A DNA stretch of 64,000 nt from the NCBI RefSeq assembly GCF_020217465.1, contig NZ_CP084115.1:2108001-2172000 (forward strand), given 5' to 3'. The stretch is from Cobetia amphilecti. Lineage in GTDB: Bacteria > Pseudomonadota > Gammaproteobacteria > Pseudomonadales > Halomonadaceae. Positions 27,440 through 37,241 of the stretch are shown in pieces. How positions within the stretch are numbered: position 1 is the stretch's first letter; the number at the start of each line of letters is the position of its first letter. The position numbers were made by a program, and so were the translations under genes. A model generated the notes under the pieces. That model saw only the letters and a list, made by a program, of their open reading frames with translations, made no database searches and was not told the DNA's origin.

Positions 27440-27741
27440 CTCCTCCCGTCAGCTGCCCCCACCGTCTGACACCGCCAACGTCGCCCCGCGCGCCTCACCT
27501 CTCAGGAAGTGGGGCGCGCTGTTGTCTGTGAGCCGATGTCTTCAGTTTGCCGAGCGCGCTATCATGTTGCCCCTCTTGTCCGCTGTCGTGAGTCGCCCGT
27601 GCTGCCGTTGTCACTGCTTTGTCTATCACTCCTCTATAAATCAATGCTCTGTTCACTGGTTTCCCGTTTTTCAGGCACATTCGAGGCTTTCAATTCTTCC
27701 CGAGCTTCATATCCTTTCGCCACCCCGCGTGGGAGCGTCTG
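27440..27741. other. metH to MATE intergenic region
   Basis: 302 bp without a gene. A TATAAA around 27633-27640 could be a promoter element for the MATE gene, but no good -35 stands at the correct distance. No terminator for metH was found. Confidence 0.35.
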
Positions 27742-29070
27742 ATGCTGGGGAATCTTGCGCGCAACACACGAATACTGAAACTGGCGCTGCCCATCATCGG
27801 GGCGATGCTGTCGCAGAGTCTGCTCAACCTGATTGATGCGGCACTGGTCGGCAGCCTGGGGGAAACGGCGCTGGCGGGTGTCGGGATCGGTGGCTACGCC
27901 ATGTTCATGGTCACGGCACTGATCTTCGGGCTGTCTTCCGCCGTTCAGGCTCAGACCTCGCGACGCCTGGGCGAGGAATCGCCCGAGCGTTGTGGCGAAG
28001 GCCTCAATGCCGGCCTGGTGTTGGCGTTGTCGATCGGCATTCCTGTCACCCTCGCCTGCCATCACTGGGCTGGGCCGCTGCTGTCACTGATCAATGACCA
28101 GTCCGGCGTGCATGAAACGGCCTCGTCATATTTTCAATGGCGTGTGCTGGGGCTGATACCTGTCGCCATGGCGTTCTGCTTCCGGGGCTTCTGGAATGGC
28201 CTGCAGCGCACCGGGATCTATCTGCGCATCATGTTGATCACCCAGGCGGTCAATGTCGTGCTCAGCATCATTCTGATCCATGGCCTGTTCGGTGCTCCGC
28301 AGATGGGCGCGGATGGCGCCGGGGCCGGTACGACACTGTCCCTGCTGGTCGCATTGGCGCTGTGGATCAAGGCGACGCTGGGCGAGCGCAGTCTGCACGG
28401 TGTTCTGCATGCCTGGCCGCCGATGACGCATTACCTGACGCTGTTGAAGCTCGCGGTGCCCCACTCCTTTCAGCAGTTATGGTTCGCGGCAGGCTACGCG
28501 ATGCTGTTCTGGATACTCGGTCAGATCGATGCGGCCAGTGTCGCGGTCGGCCATGTACTGGTGAATCTCTCCCTGCTACTGATACTGCCCGGGGTCGGAC
28601 TTGGGCTGGCCGCCATGAGTCTGGTGGGGCAGTCTCTGGGCAGCGGCGAACATGAAGAGGCCCACCGCTGGGGGTGGGACACCGTGCGCGTGGCACTGCC
28701 GTGTCTATTGCTGCTGGGCTTGCCACTGTGGGTCGCGCCCGAGAGCGTGCTCGGATTGTTCCTGCATCGCCCACAGTTGATCGAGCTGGGCAAGCTACCT
28801 CTGCAGATGACGGCCGCCATGATCGTGCTCGATTGCACCGCTATCGTGCTGGCCCAGGCACTGCTGGGCGCCGGCGCCCATCGCACCGTGATGCTTGCCA
28901 CCTTGAGCCTGCAGTGGCTGATCTTTCTGCCCGCGGCCTGGTGGTGGGGGGTTCATCAGGAAGGGGGCCTCGTCGCCATCTGGGCAATTCAGCTCGCCTA
29001 TCGCCTGCTCAACTCGCTCGTCTTCGGACTTATCTGGCAGCGAAGAGCATGGCAAGCCTTGCGCCTTTGA
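27742..29070 (+). CDS. MATE family efflux transporter (DinF-like)
   Basis: A Na+ or H+ driven multidrug/metabolite exporter of the inner membrane. The 442-residue product has about twelve hydrophobic segments in two homologous halves, with the family's first-helix pattern KLALPIIGAMLSQSLLNLIDAALVG and the second-half counterpart KLAVPHSFQQLWFAAGYAMLF. In the first half a GVGIGGYAMFMV segment and the FRGFWNGLQRTGIYL loop are typical of the DinF/NorM relatives. GGGAG stands six bases before the ATG. It is single, on the same strand as metH, and ends just before a decayed signalling unit. The substrate cannot be inferred. Confidence 0.9.
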   Translation: MLGNLARNTRILKLALPIIGAMLSQSLLNLIDAALVGSLGETALAGVGIGGYAMFMVTALIFGLSSAVQAQTSRRLGEESPERCGEGLNAGLVLALSIGIPVTLACHHWAGPLLSLINDQSGVHETASSYFQWRVLGLIPVAMAFCFRGFWNGLQRTGIYLRIMLITQAVNVVLSIILIHGLFGAPQMGADGAGAGTTLSLLVALALWIKATLGERSLHGVLHAWPPMTHYLTLLKLAVPHSFQQLWFAAGYAMLFWILGQIDAASVAVGHVLVNLSLLLILPGVGLGLAAMSLVGQSLGSGEHEEAHRWGWDTVRVALPCLLLLGLPLWVAPESVLGLFLHRPQLIELGKLPLQMTAAMIVLDCTAIVLAQALLGAGAHRTVMLATLSLQWLIFLPAAWWWGVHQEGGLVAIWAIQLAYRLLNSLVFGLIWQRRAWQALRL

Positions 29071-29267
29071 TAATGCTCTATGATGCGACTCGCCATTCAT
29101 CGCTGTAGCCACTCGCTCCTGTAGCTCATGGTAAATATCAAGAGTCAATGATATAGATCGTTCAATCGTTGAAATTTGGTAAATGGCAGCTTTGTTGCAG
29201 TCAATTCAAGGCCTGCCCAGTCGCGTATCCTGATTGAATTGTAATCAAATGTAATAGGGAGAACGCC

Positions 29268-30563
29268 ATGTCCGCTGCCACCCACGAGACAGGACGAGTA
29301 CAACTTGGCTTGCCAAGGCTGATCGTCCTGTGTGGTTGCCTTGCCCTCAGCGGGTTGGTCAACGCCGCATCCTCTGGCTCTTCCTCCTCCGATCTCACGC
29401 CTCGAGCCTCAATAAATACTCAAGCTTCGACCTATCCTTAAGGCGAGTCGAGGGCACGTGTTGCACAGAAGGCGATGCCAGGACGCACGCTGAACGCCAC
29501 CTTCGTGAACCCCGGGCTTCGTGGCGAGCGCTTCTGGGACATGGTGACGAACACCATGCGAGCGGCCGCCCTGGACTTGAACATCTCGCTGGAAGTCGTC
29601 TAAGCCGAGCGGAATCCCATCCTGCTCAGGAAACTCGCGATTCAGGCTTTGGAGAGCCCTTCCGCTCCTGATTATCTCCTGCTGGTCAATGAAGAGCAGG
29701 CGGCATCCGAGTTGTTGACGATCGCGGATGGCCACGACACCCATGTCGTGATGCTGTTGAACGGACTGAGCCGCGAACAGGCGCTGATTCATGGCACCCC
29801 GGGGTCCCTCCACCCCTCCTGGATCGGCAGCGTCATCCCGGACAACCATACCGCGGGCAAACGCATGGCGGCCCAGTTGATCAAGGTGGCGCGGGAAGGG
29901 TCCCCCACCGAACAATTGCATGGGCTTGCCTTGATCGGGGATACCCGAACACCTGCCTCGATTGCCCGCAATACCGGCATGCTTGCCGGCTTTTCCCAGG
30001 ACCAGAATGTCCACATAGACCGCATACTCGAGGCGCGCTGGAATACTCGGGATGCTGAACATCTTACTGCGCAATATCTTAAGTGGGTCAGCCGCTCAAG
30101 CGGTCAGAATGATCTGATCTGGGCGGCGAATGATGCCATGGCCGAGGGGGCCATTCTTGCGCTCGAGTCAGCGAGCCTCACGCCCGGCGTGGATGTGCTG
30201 GTGGCAGGACTCAACTGGTCACCGGAGGGTATCAGCATGGTGAAGGATCAGCGCATGCTGTTGACGGACGGCGGTCATTTCATGGCGGGAGCCTGGGCGA
30301 TGGTGATGGCAAGAGACCATGCCGATATCGAGGAATGGACCCCCAGAACCGTCAACTTTCCGATGAGCGCCATCACGCATGGTAATGTGGCTCGATACGG
30401 CCCATTTCTGGAAAATCCTGACTGGGAGGCTGCAGATTTCGCGGCCTTCGGATTGCAGCCATCGCAGGATGACTATGGGTTTGATCCGATGAAGGTATTG
30501 GCGCAGATGCTTGATCACCAGGCCGCGGCATCCGGATTGCTCCCTCAGGCTCCTGCCGTCTAG
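29268..30563 (+). pseudogene. Periplasmic sugar-binding-type protein interrupted by two in-frame stops
   Basis: The frame starts well: GGGAG before ATG 29268, then an export signal (LIVLCGCLALSGLVNA). It meets TAA at 29439 and again at 29601, yet continues in the same frame to 30563 with family sequence on both sides of each stop: ATFVNPGLRGERFWDMV before the second stop, and PDYLLLVNEEQAA, GLALIGDTRTPASIARN-GM and WAANDAMAEGA after it. This is the pattern of ABC/LacI-type periplasmic binding proteins that feed a membrane receptor. The second stop stands where relatives have a Tyr (single-base change from TAT/TAC). The next gene encodes such a receptor, also damaged. Probably a recent pseudogene; sequencing error at two sites is less likely. 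Confidence 0.8.
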
Positions 30564-30663
30564 AAGAAGATTGCACATTCCAGCGCGCTCATGAATACCC
30601 CTCAATGAGGGGCCGCAAGGATAGCTAGCAGGGCGACTTTCATCGCCACCGAGGGAGAACAGC

Positions 30664-33109
30664 GTGATCAATGATGGCCCGACACCCGTCAAGACCCCGG
30701 ATACGGCACCCGGGGGTGATGGCGAGCATGCGTCACCGCTCAGATGGCGAATACTGCGGATACTTGCGCCGCTGGTATTCGCCATCTGTGCCATCAGTGG
30801 AGCCGTGAGTTATTACCTTTATGCCAGTGAGGCCGTCGAGCACATGCATGATGACCATCAGGAAATGATGGATATCGTGGCACTATCGATGCCGGACGCC
30901 ATCTGGAACTTTGATGATGAGAGAGTTCATGCCTACCTCGAGACTCTCAGTCATCACGCCAGCGTCCATGCCGTGCGCTACTTCAATCATGAGGGTGAGC
31001 TTGTCGAGGAGATAGCCAAAAGCGGCACAGCCTTGAACCCCCGTCACGCATTCGAAGCCACTTGTCTATCAGAATTCTCTGGTCAAGCAGGCCGTTGGCA
31101 GACTTGAACTGGAGAGCACCAACGCACCGTTGCTTGCCGCCCGTTACCAGGGTGGAGCAGTGCTGTTCGCGATTGCCCTGACCATCATCCTGTCGATCCT
31201 GCTGATGCTTTCCTGGCAGTTGAAGCGCTATGTGATGAACCCCTTGAGCAAGGCTGTGAGGCGCATGAGGCAGCTGGAGGGCCAGCATGCCACCTTCCAA
31301 CGAATTCCCCCTGTTCACTCGCGTGAGATCAACAAGGTCATCGTGGAGCTGAACAAGCTGGGGCAGCGAATCTTCAACATGATGGAAACGCTGCGTAACA
31401 ACGAAGAGCGCTATCAACACTTCTACCGTGATACCCCCGCATTGCTGCTGGTGATCGACGACAAGGGCACAGTGCAGGATGCCAGCGAGCAAATGCTGGA
31501 GGTGACCGGTTGGACACGTGAACATCTTGTCGGCATGCCCTTCGATACTCTCATCAGCAGTCAGAATAGCAAGCATATCCATCGCATCAGTACTGCCTTG
31601 AAGCTGGGCAATGCCTGCAATGACCTTGTAATGACATTGAACTGCCGACATCAGGAAGACCGTCAGGTCCAGGTGGTCATTCCGGCCGCCAATGGCAGCC
31701 AATCCCGGGGCACGATGATGCTGCTGACGGACATCACCGAACTGACCAGGACCCAGCAGCGACTGTTGGAGCATGAGCTGATTGACCCCTTGACTCAATT
31801 GCCCAACCGGCTGTCACTCAATCAGCACGTACAACAGTTGATCGCACGTGACGCTGTCTTTGGTTTGCTGCTGGTCAATATCGATCGATTCCACAGCATC
31901 AATCACCACCTGGGGCCGATGGACGGTGATCTGCTGTTGAAAGAGGTTGGCGCACGACTCAAGGAGTGTGACCCCGCCTGGATCGGTCGTACTGGTGGTG
32001 ATGAATTCGTCATGACCTGTGATATCAATGACTTGCGACCACTTGTTCACCGAATTCAAATCGCCTTCTCCCATCCGCTGCTCAAGGCTGGCGAACCCAT
32101 CCATCTCAGTCTGAGCATGGCGGGTCTGCAGGCGCAGGCAGATGACGAGAGCCCGAGCCGGCTGATGCGTCTGCTGGAACTTACCGTGGTCGATATCAAG
32201 CATAAAGGGGGCAATCAATACCGCACCTGCGTCCGTGACAGCGCGCTGGAAGACGGTGAGCCGTTGTTCCTGAAGGAGCGCATGATTCGCGAAGCCTTGA
32301 CCATGGGCTGGTTCCGCCTCTATTTACAACCCATCTTCCGGGCGGCCAGTGCCGATCTGGAGGCGCCGGAACTGCTCGGTGCGGAGGCACTGATCCGCCT
32401 TGAGCACCCTGAGCTCGGCCTGGTACCACCCGATGAGTTCATTCCGGCAGCAGAAAAGACCGGACAGATCGTCGAGATCGGCAACTGGGTATTGGAAGAG
32501 GCTGCCGTCATCCTGTGTGAATGGCGACGACTCGGGATCGAGGAGCGCTATCTGTCCGTCAACGCCTCTGTCATCCAGTTCAGGGATCAAGGCATGCTGC
32601 ACCAGCTCGAGTCACTGCTCGAGCGCTACCCGATTCGTCCCTCGCAGCTGGTGGTCGAGGTCACCGAGAACCTGATGCTCGACAGCAAAGACAGCTTGCG
32701 TTATCAGTTGCAGGCCATACGCAGGCTGGGCGTCAACCTCTCGCTGGATGATTTCGGAACAGGCTTCTCATGTCTCTCCTATCTGCATGATCTGCCTTTC
32801 GGCATCCTGAAGGTCGATCACTCCTTCGTCATGAACGTCGAGACCAGTCGCCGGGACAGGGAGCTGGCGCGGGTCATCGTCGCGATGGGCCAATCCCACG
32901 GCATGCAGGTCGTTGTCGAGGGGGTCGAGGAGCTGGGGCAAGCCGAAATCTTCCAGACCATGGGCGTCCACGCCTTCCAGGGCTTTCTCTTCGGTCGCCC
33001 GATGCCGCAGCAAGTCTTCGAGACGCGCTTTCACGCCCATGCGGATTCGCGCCTCAGTCTGCTGAAACCTGTCAGGAGCGCACCAGGCACAGGCAATGAC
33101 CTGGACTGA
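30664..33109 (+). pseudogene. Membrane PAS-GGDEF-EAL receptor split by a frameshift
   Basis: The first frame (30664-31107) gives a membrane helix and a periplasmic sensor beginning EAVEHMHDDHQEMM. The rest is in the +1 frame, ending at 33109, and reads PLVYQNSLVKQAVGRLELE before the second helix (about 31150-31220). The break lies near the five-C run at 31038-31042. The downstream part is well preserved: HAMP, PAS (about 31420-31730), GGDEF with TGGDEF, and a complete EAL domain (EALIRLE, VTENLM, DDFGTG, the KVDHSF Lys, VEGVEE, QGFLFGRP). Repairing one base would give a normal receptor of about 815 residues. It is the natural partner of the broken binding protein 100 bp upstream. Confidence 0.85.
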
Positions 33110-33191
33110 TATCGTCTGACTGATGTCGTCAGTTCTGCGCGAGCCCGGCCTGTGGCAGGCCCTTGCCTATCGTGAGCCCTCGTGTACTTGG

Positions 33192-33229
33192 CCAGACGCC
33201 TGCCAGCCGGCGTCTGGTCTTTTCTTTTT
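33192..33229 (+). terminator. Terminator after the EAL receptor
   Basis: A perfect 9-bp GC-rich stem (33192-33200 with 33209-33217), 8-nt loop and T-rich tail (TCTTTTCTTTTT). Confidence 0.92.
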
Positions 33230-33293
33230 GGCTGCCGATAGGCAAACTCGACGCGCCCTTCTTAATAACGTCATCATCGAAAACTATGAGGAT

Positions 33294-33312
33294 TTATTCT
33301 TTTAAAGAATAA
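33294..33312 (+). promoter_or_regulatory. 19-bp palindrome in the sulfite reductase promoter
   Basis: TTATTCTTT (33294-33302) and AAAGAATAA (33304-33312) are perfect inverted repeats around one base, followed by a further AAGAATA copy. It lies 87 bp before cysI. It may be a CysB-type or other activator site; identity is not certain. Confidence 0.5.
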
Positions 33313-33398
33313 AGAATAGAGGGTATGGTGGCTTCAGCATCAACAAGATTCGCATCAGTGGACGATCATCTGATGCCCGACCGCAGGACACCCCTGAC

Positions 33399-35051
33399 AT
33401 GTATCGCTATGACACCTACGACCAGACACTGGTCGACGAGCGGGTAGCTCAGTTCAAGGACCAGATGGATCGCTATCTGGCGGGCCGTCTGGGGGATGAA
33501 GAATTCCGCCCTCTGCGCCTGCAGAATGGCCTTTACATCCAGCGTCACGCCCCGATGCTGCGTATCGCCATTCCTTACGGCATGTTGAGCGCTGTCCAGC
33601 TGCGCGCCATGGCGGCCATCAGTCGTCGTTATGACCGTTCCTATGGACACTTCACCACCCGCCAGAATCTGCAGCTGAACTGGCCGAAGCTGGAAGATGT
33701 CCCGGCAATTCTCGCCGAACTCGCTCAGGTCGAGATGCATGCGATCCAGACCAGCGGCAACTGCATCCGCAATACCACGACTGACCAGTTCGCCGGTATC
33801 GCGGAAGACGAGACCGTCGACCCGCGTCCGTGGTGTGAGCTGATCCGTCAGTGGTCCACGCTTCACCCGGAATTTGCCTATCTGCCGCGCAAGTTCAAGA
33901 TTGCCGTCACCGGCGCAAGCGCCGACCGTGCTGCCATCCAGGTCCACGATATCGGCATTCGTCTCAACCGCGCCGACGATGGCAGCGTCAAGGCCACCAT
34001 CCTGGCGGGTGGCGGCCTCGGCCGTACACCGATGGTCGGCGACATCGTGCGCGAAGACCTCGACTGGCAGCACCTGTTGACCTATCTGGACGCTATCGTG
34101 CGTGTCTACAACCAGTGGGGCCGTCGCGACAACAAGTACAAGGCGCGCATCAAGATCCTGGTCAAGGCACTGGGAATCGAGGAATTCCGCCGTCGCGTCG
34201 AGGAAGAATGGGCCCACCTCAAGGATGGCCCGGAAACCCTCACCGACTCCGCCGTCACCAAGGCGACCAGCTACTTCCCCGAGCCTGAGCGCCGTGAAGT
34301 CAGCGCCGAGGCCATCGAGGCCTACGAGACCCTGCGCCGCGAGAACCGCGCCTTCGCGCGTTTCGTGACCAACAACGTCGTCGGCCACAAGGTGCCGGGC
34401 TACAAGGCCGTCACCCTGTCGCTCAAGCGCCGTGAACTGGCCCCGGGTGACGTCACTGCTGACCAGATGGACGCCGTGGCTGACCTCGCGGAGCAATATG
34501 GCTTCGGTGAACTGCGCGTGACACACGAGCAGAACCTGGTGCTGTCAGACGTGCCGGTTGATGAGCTCGAGACACTCTGGAAGGCGCTGGAAGAACTCGG
34601 CATGGCCAACCCGACCGTCGGCACGCTGGCGGACATGATCTGCTGCCCGGGTGGCGATTTCTGCTCGCTGGCCAATGCCAAGTCGATTCCCATCGCTCAG
34701 GCACTGCAGGACCGCTTCGAAGACCTCGACTTCCTGTACGACCTCGGCCCGCTGGACCTGAACATCTCGGGCTGCATGAACGCCTGTGGCCATCACCACG
34801 TCGGCAACATCGGCATCCTGGGTGTCGACAAGAAAGGCCAGGAGTTCTACCAGGTCTCGCTGGGCGGACGCAGCGACGACAACGCCACGCTCGGCAAGAT
34901 TCTCGGCCCCTCCTTCAATGCCGAAGACATGCCGAACGTCATCGACAAGGTGCTGCAGGTCTACGTCGAGCAGCGTCTGGAAGATGAAGTCTTCGTCGAT
35001 ACCTACCACCGCATCGGCATGAAGCCGTTCAAGGAGCGGGTCTATGCCTGA
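33399..35051 (+). CDS. cysI: Nitrite/sulfite reductase, siroheme-[4Fe-4S] hemoprotein
   Basis: It reduces sulfite to sulfide with six electrons in assimilatory sulfur metabolism. The 550-residue protein has the duplicated ferredoxin-like half-domains (RIAIPYGMLSAVQL and the later RVTHEQNLVLSDVP) and the siroheme/cluster cysteines Cys416-x5-Cys422 (CPGGDFC) and Cys459-x3-Cys463 (SGCMNACG). The HFTTRQNLQLNW motif is normal. No NADPH flavoprotein subunit (cysJ) is adjacent; in Pseudomonas-type organisms this single subunit, coupled to the DUF934 partner, draws electrons from another donor. The downstream gene overlaps by 8 bp. The sulfite substrate is inferred from the DUF934 pairing. Confidence 0.92.
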   Translation: MYRYDTYDQTLVDERVAQFKDQMDRYLAGRLGDEEFRPLRLQNGLYIQRHAPMLRIAIPYGMLSAVQLRAMAAISRRYDRSYGHFTTRQNLQLNWPKLEDVPAILAELAQVEMHAIQTSGNCIRNTTTDQFAGIAEDETVDPRPWCELIRQWSTLHPEFAYLPRKFKIAVTGASADRAAIQVHDIGIRLNRADDGSVKATILAGGGLGRTPMVGDIVREDLDWQHLLTYLDAIVRVYNQWGRRDNKYKARIKILVKALGIEEFRRRVEEEWAHLKDGPETLTDSAVTKATSYFPEPERREVSAEAIEAYETLRRENRAFARFVTNNVVGHKVPGYKAVTLSLKRRELAPGDVTADQMDAVADLAEQYGFGELRVTHEQNLVLSDVPVDELETLWKALEELGMANPTVGTLADMICCPGGDFCSLANAKSIPIAQALQDRFEDLDFLYDLGPLDLNISGCMNACGHHHVGNIGILGVDKKGQEFYQVSLGGRSDDNATLGKILGPSFNAEDMPNVIDKVLQVYVEQRLEDEVFVDTYHRIGMKPFKERVYA

Positions 35052-35595
35052 GGTGACTGCACAAATGACATCAGCACGTGAATTGACCGATCAGCGCCAG
35101 GGTGGCGTCATCCGTCAGAATCAGCTGGTGAGCGAAGATGCCTGGCAGGTCGTGCGTCTGGATGAAGACGGCAATCTACCGAGCTATCAGCAACCTGCCC
35201 TGCTGCCGCTGGCAGAATGGCAGGCGCTGGTCGCCGCCGGTGAAGGTTCTGATCATCTGGCGCCCTGGCTTGCCAGTGACACCGAGCTCACGCCCGAGCT
35301 GGGCAAGGCACTGGCGGACGCACCACTGCTGGGGGTCGACTTCCCGAACTTCAATGATGGCCGCGGTTACACCATTGCCCGCCTGATGCGTGAGCGCTTC
35401 GGCTACCAAGGTGAGATTCGCGCCATCGGTGACGTGCTGGTGGATCAACTCCACTACATGAGCCGTTGTGGCATCAGTGCTTTCGCCCTGCGTGACGATC
35501 AGTACGTGGAAGATGCTTTGCATGCCCTGAGCTTGTTCAGCGTCAGCTACCAGACCGGTGTCGACCAGAAGACGCCGCTGTTCGCGCGTCGTTGA
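35044..35595 (+). CDS. DUF934 protein, sulfite reductase partner
   Basis: A 183-residue cytoplasmic protein of the DUF934 family, which nearly always lies directly after a siroheme sulfite reductase gene and is thought to help its function or electron supply. The core LLGVDFPNFNDGRGYTIARLMRER and GDVLVDQLHYMSRCGISAFALR is intact. The start overlaps the upstream gene by 8 bp with GGAG inside it, a sign of coupled translation. It is followed by a strong terminator, so the two genes form a closed operon. Confidence 0.9.
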   Translation: MPEVTAQMTSARELTDQRQGGVIRQNQLVSEDAWQVVRLDEDGNLPSYQQPALLPLAEWQALVAAGEGSDHLAPWLASDTELTPELGKALADAPLLGVDFPNFNDGRGYTIARLMRERFGYQGEIRAIGDVLVDQLHYMSRCGISAFALRDDQYVEDALHALSLFSVSYQTGVDQKTPLFARR

Positions 35596-35675
35596 TCGCC
35601 CGCTCTTGATCACTCACCGTTACTGCCTGCGGATAGACGCGGGATAGAAAGCAATCGCAGTCGAGTGAACCAAGC

Positions 35676-35718
35676 AAAAGCCCCCGTCCAGGATGGTCTC
35701 CTGGGCGGGGGCTTTTTT
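35676..35718 (+). terminator. Terminator of the cysI-DUF934 operon
   Basis: An 11-bp GC-rich stem (35676-35686 with 35706-35716), extended inside by CCAGGA/TCCTGG, is followed by six T. Confidence 0.95.
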
Positions 35719-35784
35719 CGTGCCGGATGGTTAGTCTCTGCAGTGTCTTGCCTGACGTTTCGTCTCAGTCGCCTGAGCGGCTCT

Positions 35785-35958
35785 TCAACCGGCGACGACC
35801 GTGGACAGCAGTGCCATCCCTCCCACCAGCAGTGCGGCCATCACCAGTCCCACCACCAGAAAGTTCAGCGCATGGCCGTGCTCGAAATCACGCTTGCGAT
35901 TGGCCTCCTTCTGGACACCAAAGAATGCTGCCAGTACGGATTTGACTTCATTGATCAT
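35785..35958 (-). CDS. DUF2970 small membrane protein
   Basis: A 57-residue protein with one transmembrane helix (about 30-52, LNFLVVGLVMAALLVGGMALL) after a charged N-terminal part (FFGVQKEANRKRDFEHG). The SVLAAFFGVQ-x-x-x-NR-RDF pattern is that of DUF2970, a widespread proteobacterial family of unknown function. The start at 35958 is fixed by a perfect AGGAGG eight bases upstream; the longer frame to 35988 is rejected for that reason. It stands alone and converges on the terminator of the sulfite reductase operon. Confidence 0.85.
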   Translation of the reverse strand: MINEVKSVLAAFFGVQKEANRKRDFEHGHALNFLVVGLVMAALLVGGMALLSTVVAG

Positions 35959-36244
35959 GATCGCCTCCTGGTCGGTGACCTCACGCAATTCATCATCAGG
36001 GCACAGGGTTGTCTGAGGACAGGGGGGGCCGGGATAGAGTTGACTGGAGACAGCACAGGATGCTCGCGCGCATTCCAGCAGAGGGAGCTATGCTCAACTC
36101 AGCTCAGGTTGCGAAGCCTGTGCCACTAGACACCAGCCACTATCACTATTGGTCACAATAACGCCAAACACCAGCCGCCCCGCCGGTATTTTCCCCAAGG
36201 TCTGCACTCATCAGCTATCAGATACCATGAGACAGGAGTCCGGA

Positions 36245-36604
36245 ATGCCAATCGCCAATCAACCGATGCACCCTTTCGCTGCCTTGTTCAGCACCCCACT
36301 GCCCTGGATGAATCGACCCGATGACCTCGTGCATCCCCTCGCCCCCTTGATGCGTTGTCAGCAGGTATGGTGGAGCCTGAGCCTCAAGGCATATGAGCAG
36401 GAGATCGAGTTTATTCGCATGTGGCAGACCAAGAGCATGGAAATGGGCCAGTGCCTGCTATCCTCCGGGTTCGTTGACCCTCACGAGTCAAAGGAGTGCC
36501 TGACGGAGATCGTCAGTGATGTACAGGAACATACCGTCAAGCGCCTGCAACGCCTGCAAGGCCTGACAGACGAATTGAAGGAAGCCATCTGGGAAGAGAT
36601 CTAG
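36245..36604 (+). CDS. Small helical protein of unknown function (phasin-like in size)
   Basis: Not recognised. The 119-residue product begins with a Pro-rich segment (HPFAALFSTPLPWM) and continues as one or two long amphipathic helices (about 40-119), with no membrane segment or signal. The length, the helical body and a WQTKSMEMGQ stretch recall small phasin or PHA-granule proteins, but no signature proves it. CAGGAG six bases upstream of 36245 decides the start; a longer frame from 36149 lacks a ribosome site. It is flanked by intergenic hairpins and has no operon partner. Confidence 0.65.
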   Translation: MPIANQPMHPFAALFSTPLPWMNRPDDLVHPLAPLMRCQQVWWSLSLKAYEQEIEFIRMWQTKSMEMGQCLLSSGFVDPHESKECLTEIVSDVQEHTVKRLQRLQGLTDELKEAIWEEI

Positions 36605-36650
36605 GGCGCAGCTCTGGGCCTGGGGCCGGTGGGAGCGTTGCCCAAAGGCC

Positions 36651-36665
36651 CTTGTCGACAACAGG
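36651..36665. repeat. Left copy of a CTTGTCGACAACARG repeat
   Basis: The 15-bp sequence recurs at 37242-37256 with one difference, so the two copies bracket the small gene at 36931-37221. Each contains the perfect palindrome TTGTCGACAA. Confidence 0.6.
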
Positions 36666-36772
36666 CTAGTGGTGTCGTCGCCAGGTCAGCAAGCCACCAA
36701 GCCAATAAGAAGACGTCAGAAGATCTATCGGGCTAGATGATCCATCGGATCCAGGTGAACCAAGCGAGAAAC

Positions 36773-36814
36773 GCACAACGCCCAGCCTTCAGGTAGAAGT
36801 GCTGGGCGTTGTGC
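36773..36814. other. Long perfect hairpin, possible bidirectional terminator
   Basis: GCACAACGCCCAGC (36773-36786) pairs fully with 36801-36814, and CTTC/GAAG can extend the stem inward. It lies between the convergent small genes at 36245-36604 and 36931-37221. There is no T-run on either strand, so termination would be weak. Confidence 0.6.
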
Positions 36815-36930
36815 TTACACGCTTGCAGGCCTGATAAAGCCATCGCGACGCGCGAGCCACTGCATGACTCAGGTGATAGCTCATGGCTTGCTCAGAGCGT
36901 AGCGCAGGACAAGTCAGGCAAGACGAGGGC

Positions 36931-37221
36931 TTACTCTGAATCCGCTTTCCCCTTGAATGCCTCAAGCTCTCGCAGCCATGTCTGGGCGGCCTCGCGATCA
37001 AGATCGAATTCCGCGATCAGGCTTTCGAGTCGCGCCACGAACTCCTCATCACGCTTCTGGGCGCGCGCCTCGTCAGCGTCGTGGTTCGACTCGGCGGCGG
37101 GGGCAGGCTGAGAAGAGCGATCCAACGCATTCAGCTCTTCTGCCAACGCCTTTTCGAGCTCATCAAAGAGAGCACGCTGCTTGCGAGCACTGGCAATGAT
37201 CTTTTCATCATGTCGGTTCAT
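36931..37221 (-). CDS. Small charged coiled-coil protein of unknown function
   Basis: Not recognised. A 96-residue, highly charged, almost wholly helical protein: DEKIIASARKQRALFDELEKALAEEL (about 4-29), a flexible Ser/Pro/Ala linker (about 34-45), and a second helical part ending FDLDREAAQTWLRELEAF. No signal peptide or membrane segment. The size and a central acidic linker recall small nucleoid-associated proteins, but no DNA-binding motif can be named. The start at 37221 has GTGGAAA upstream and avoids an implausible Cys-rich N-terminus of the longer frame. Flanked on both sides by the CTTGTCGACAACARG repeat. Confidence 0.65.
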   Translation of the reverse strand: MNRHDEKIIASARKQRALFDELEKALAEELNALDRSSQPAPAAESNHDADEARAQKRDEEFVARLESLIAEFDLDREAAQTWLRELEAFKGKADSE

Positions 37222-37241
37222 GCACGATTTCCACTTTTGAT

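Noticed and set aside
29268-30563. Stop-codon recoding instead of a pseudogene
   Set aside because: TAA is not a known recoding codon in such bacteria, no recoding element is seen, and the adjacent partner gene is independently frameshifted.
29649-30563. Shorter intact binding-protein gene starting at 29649
   Set aside because: It would lack the signal peptide and the first strand of the fold, and has no ribosome site.
31130-33109. Independent second signalling gene starting at TTG 31130
   Set aside because: Frame 2 sequence upstream of 31130 continues the periplasmic domain, so this is the rest of one frameshifted gene.
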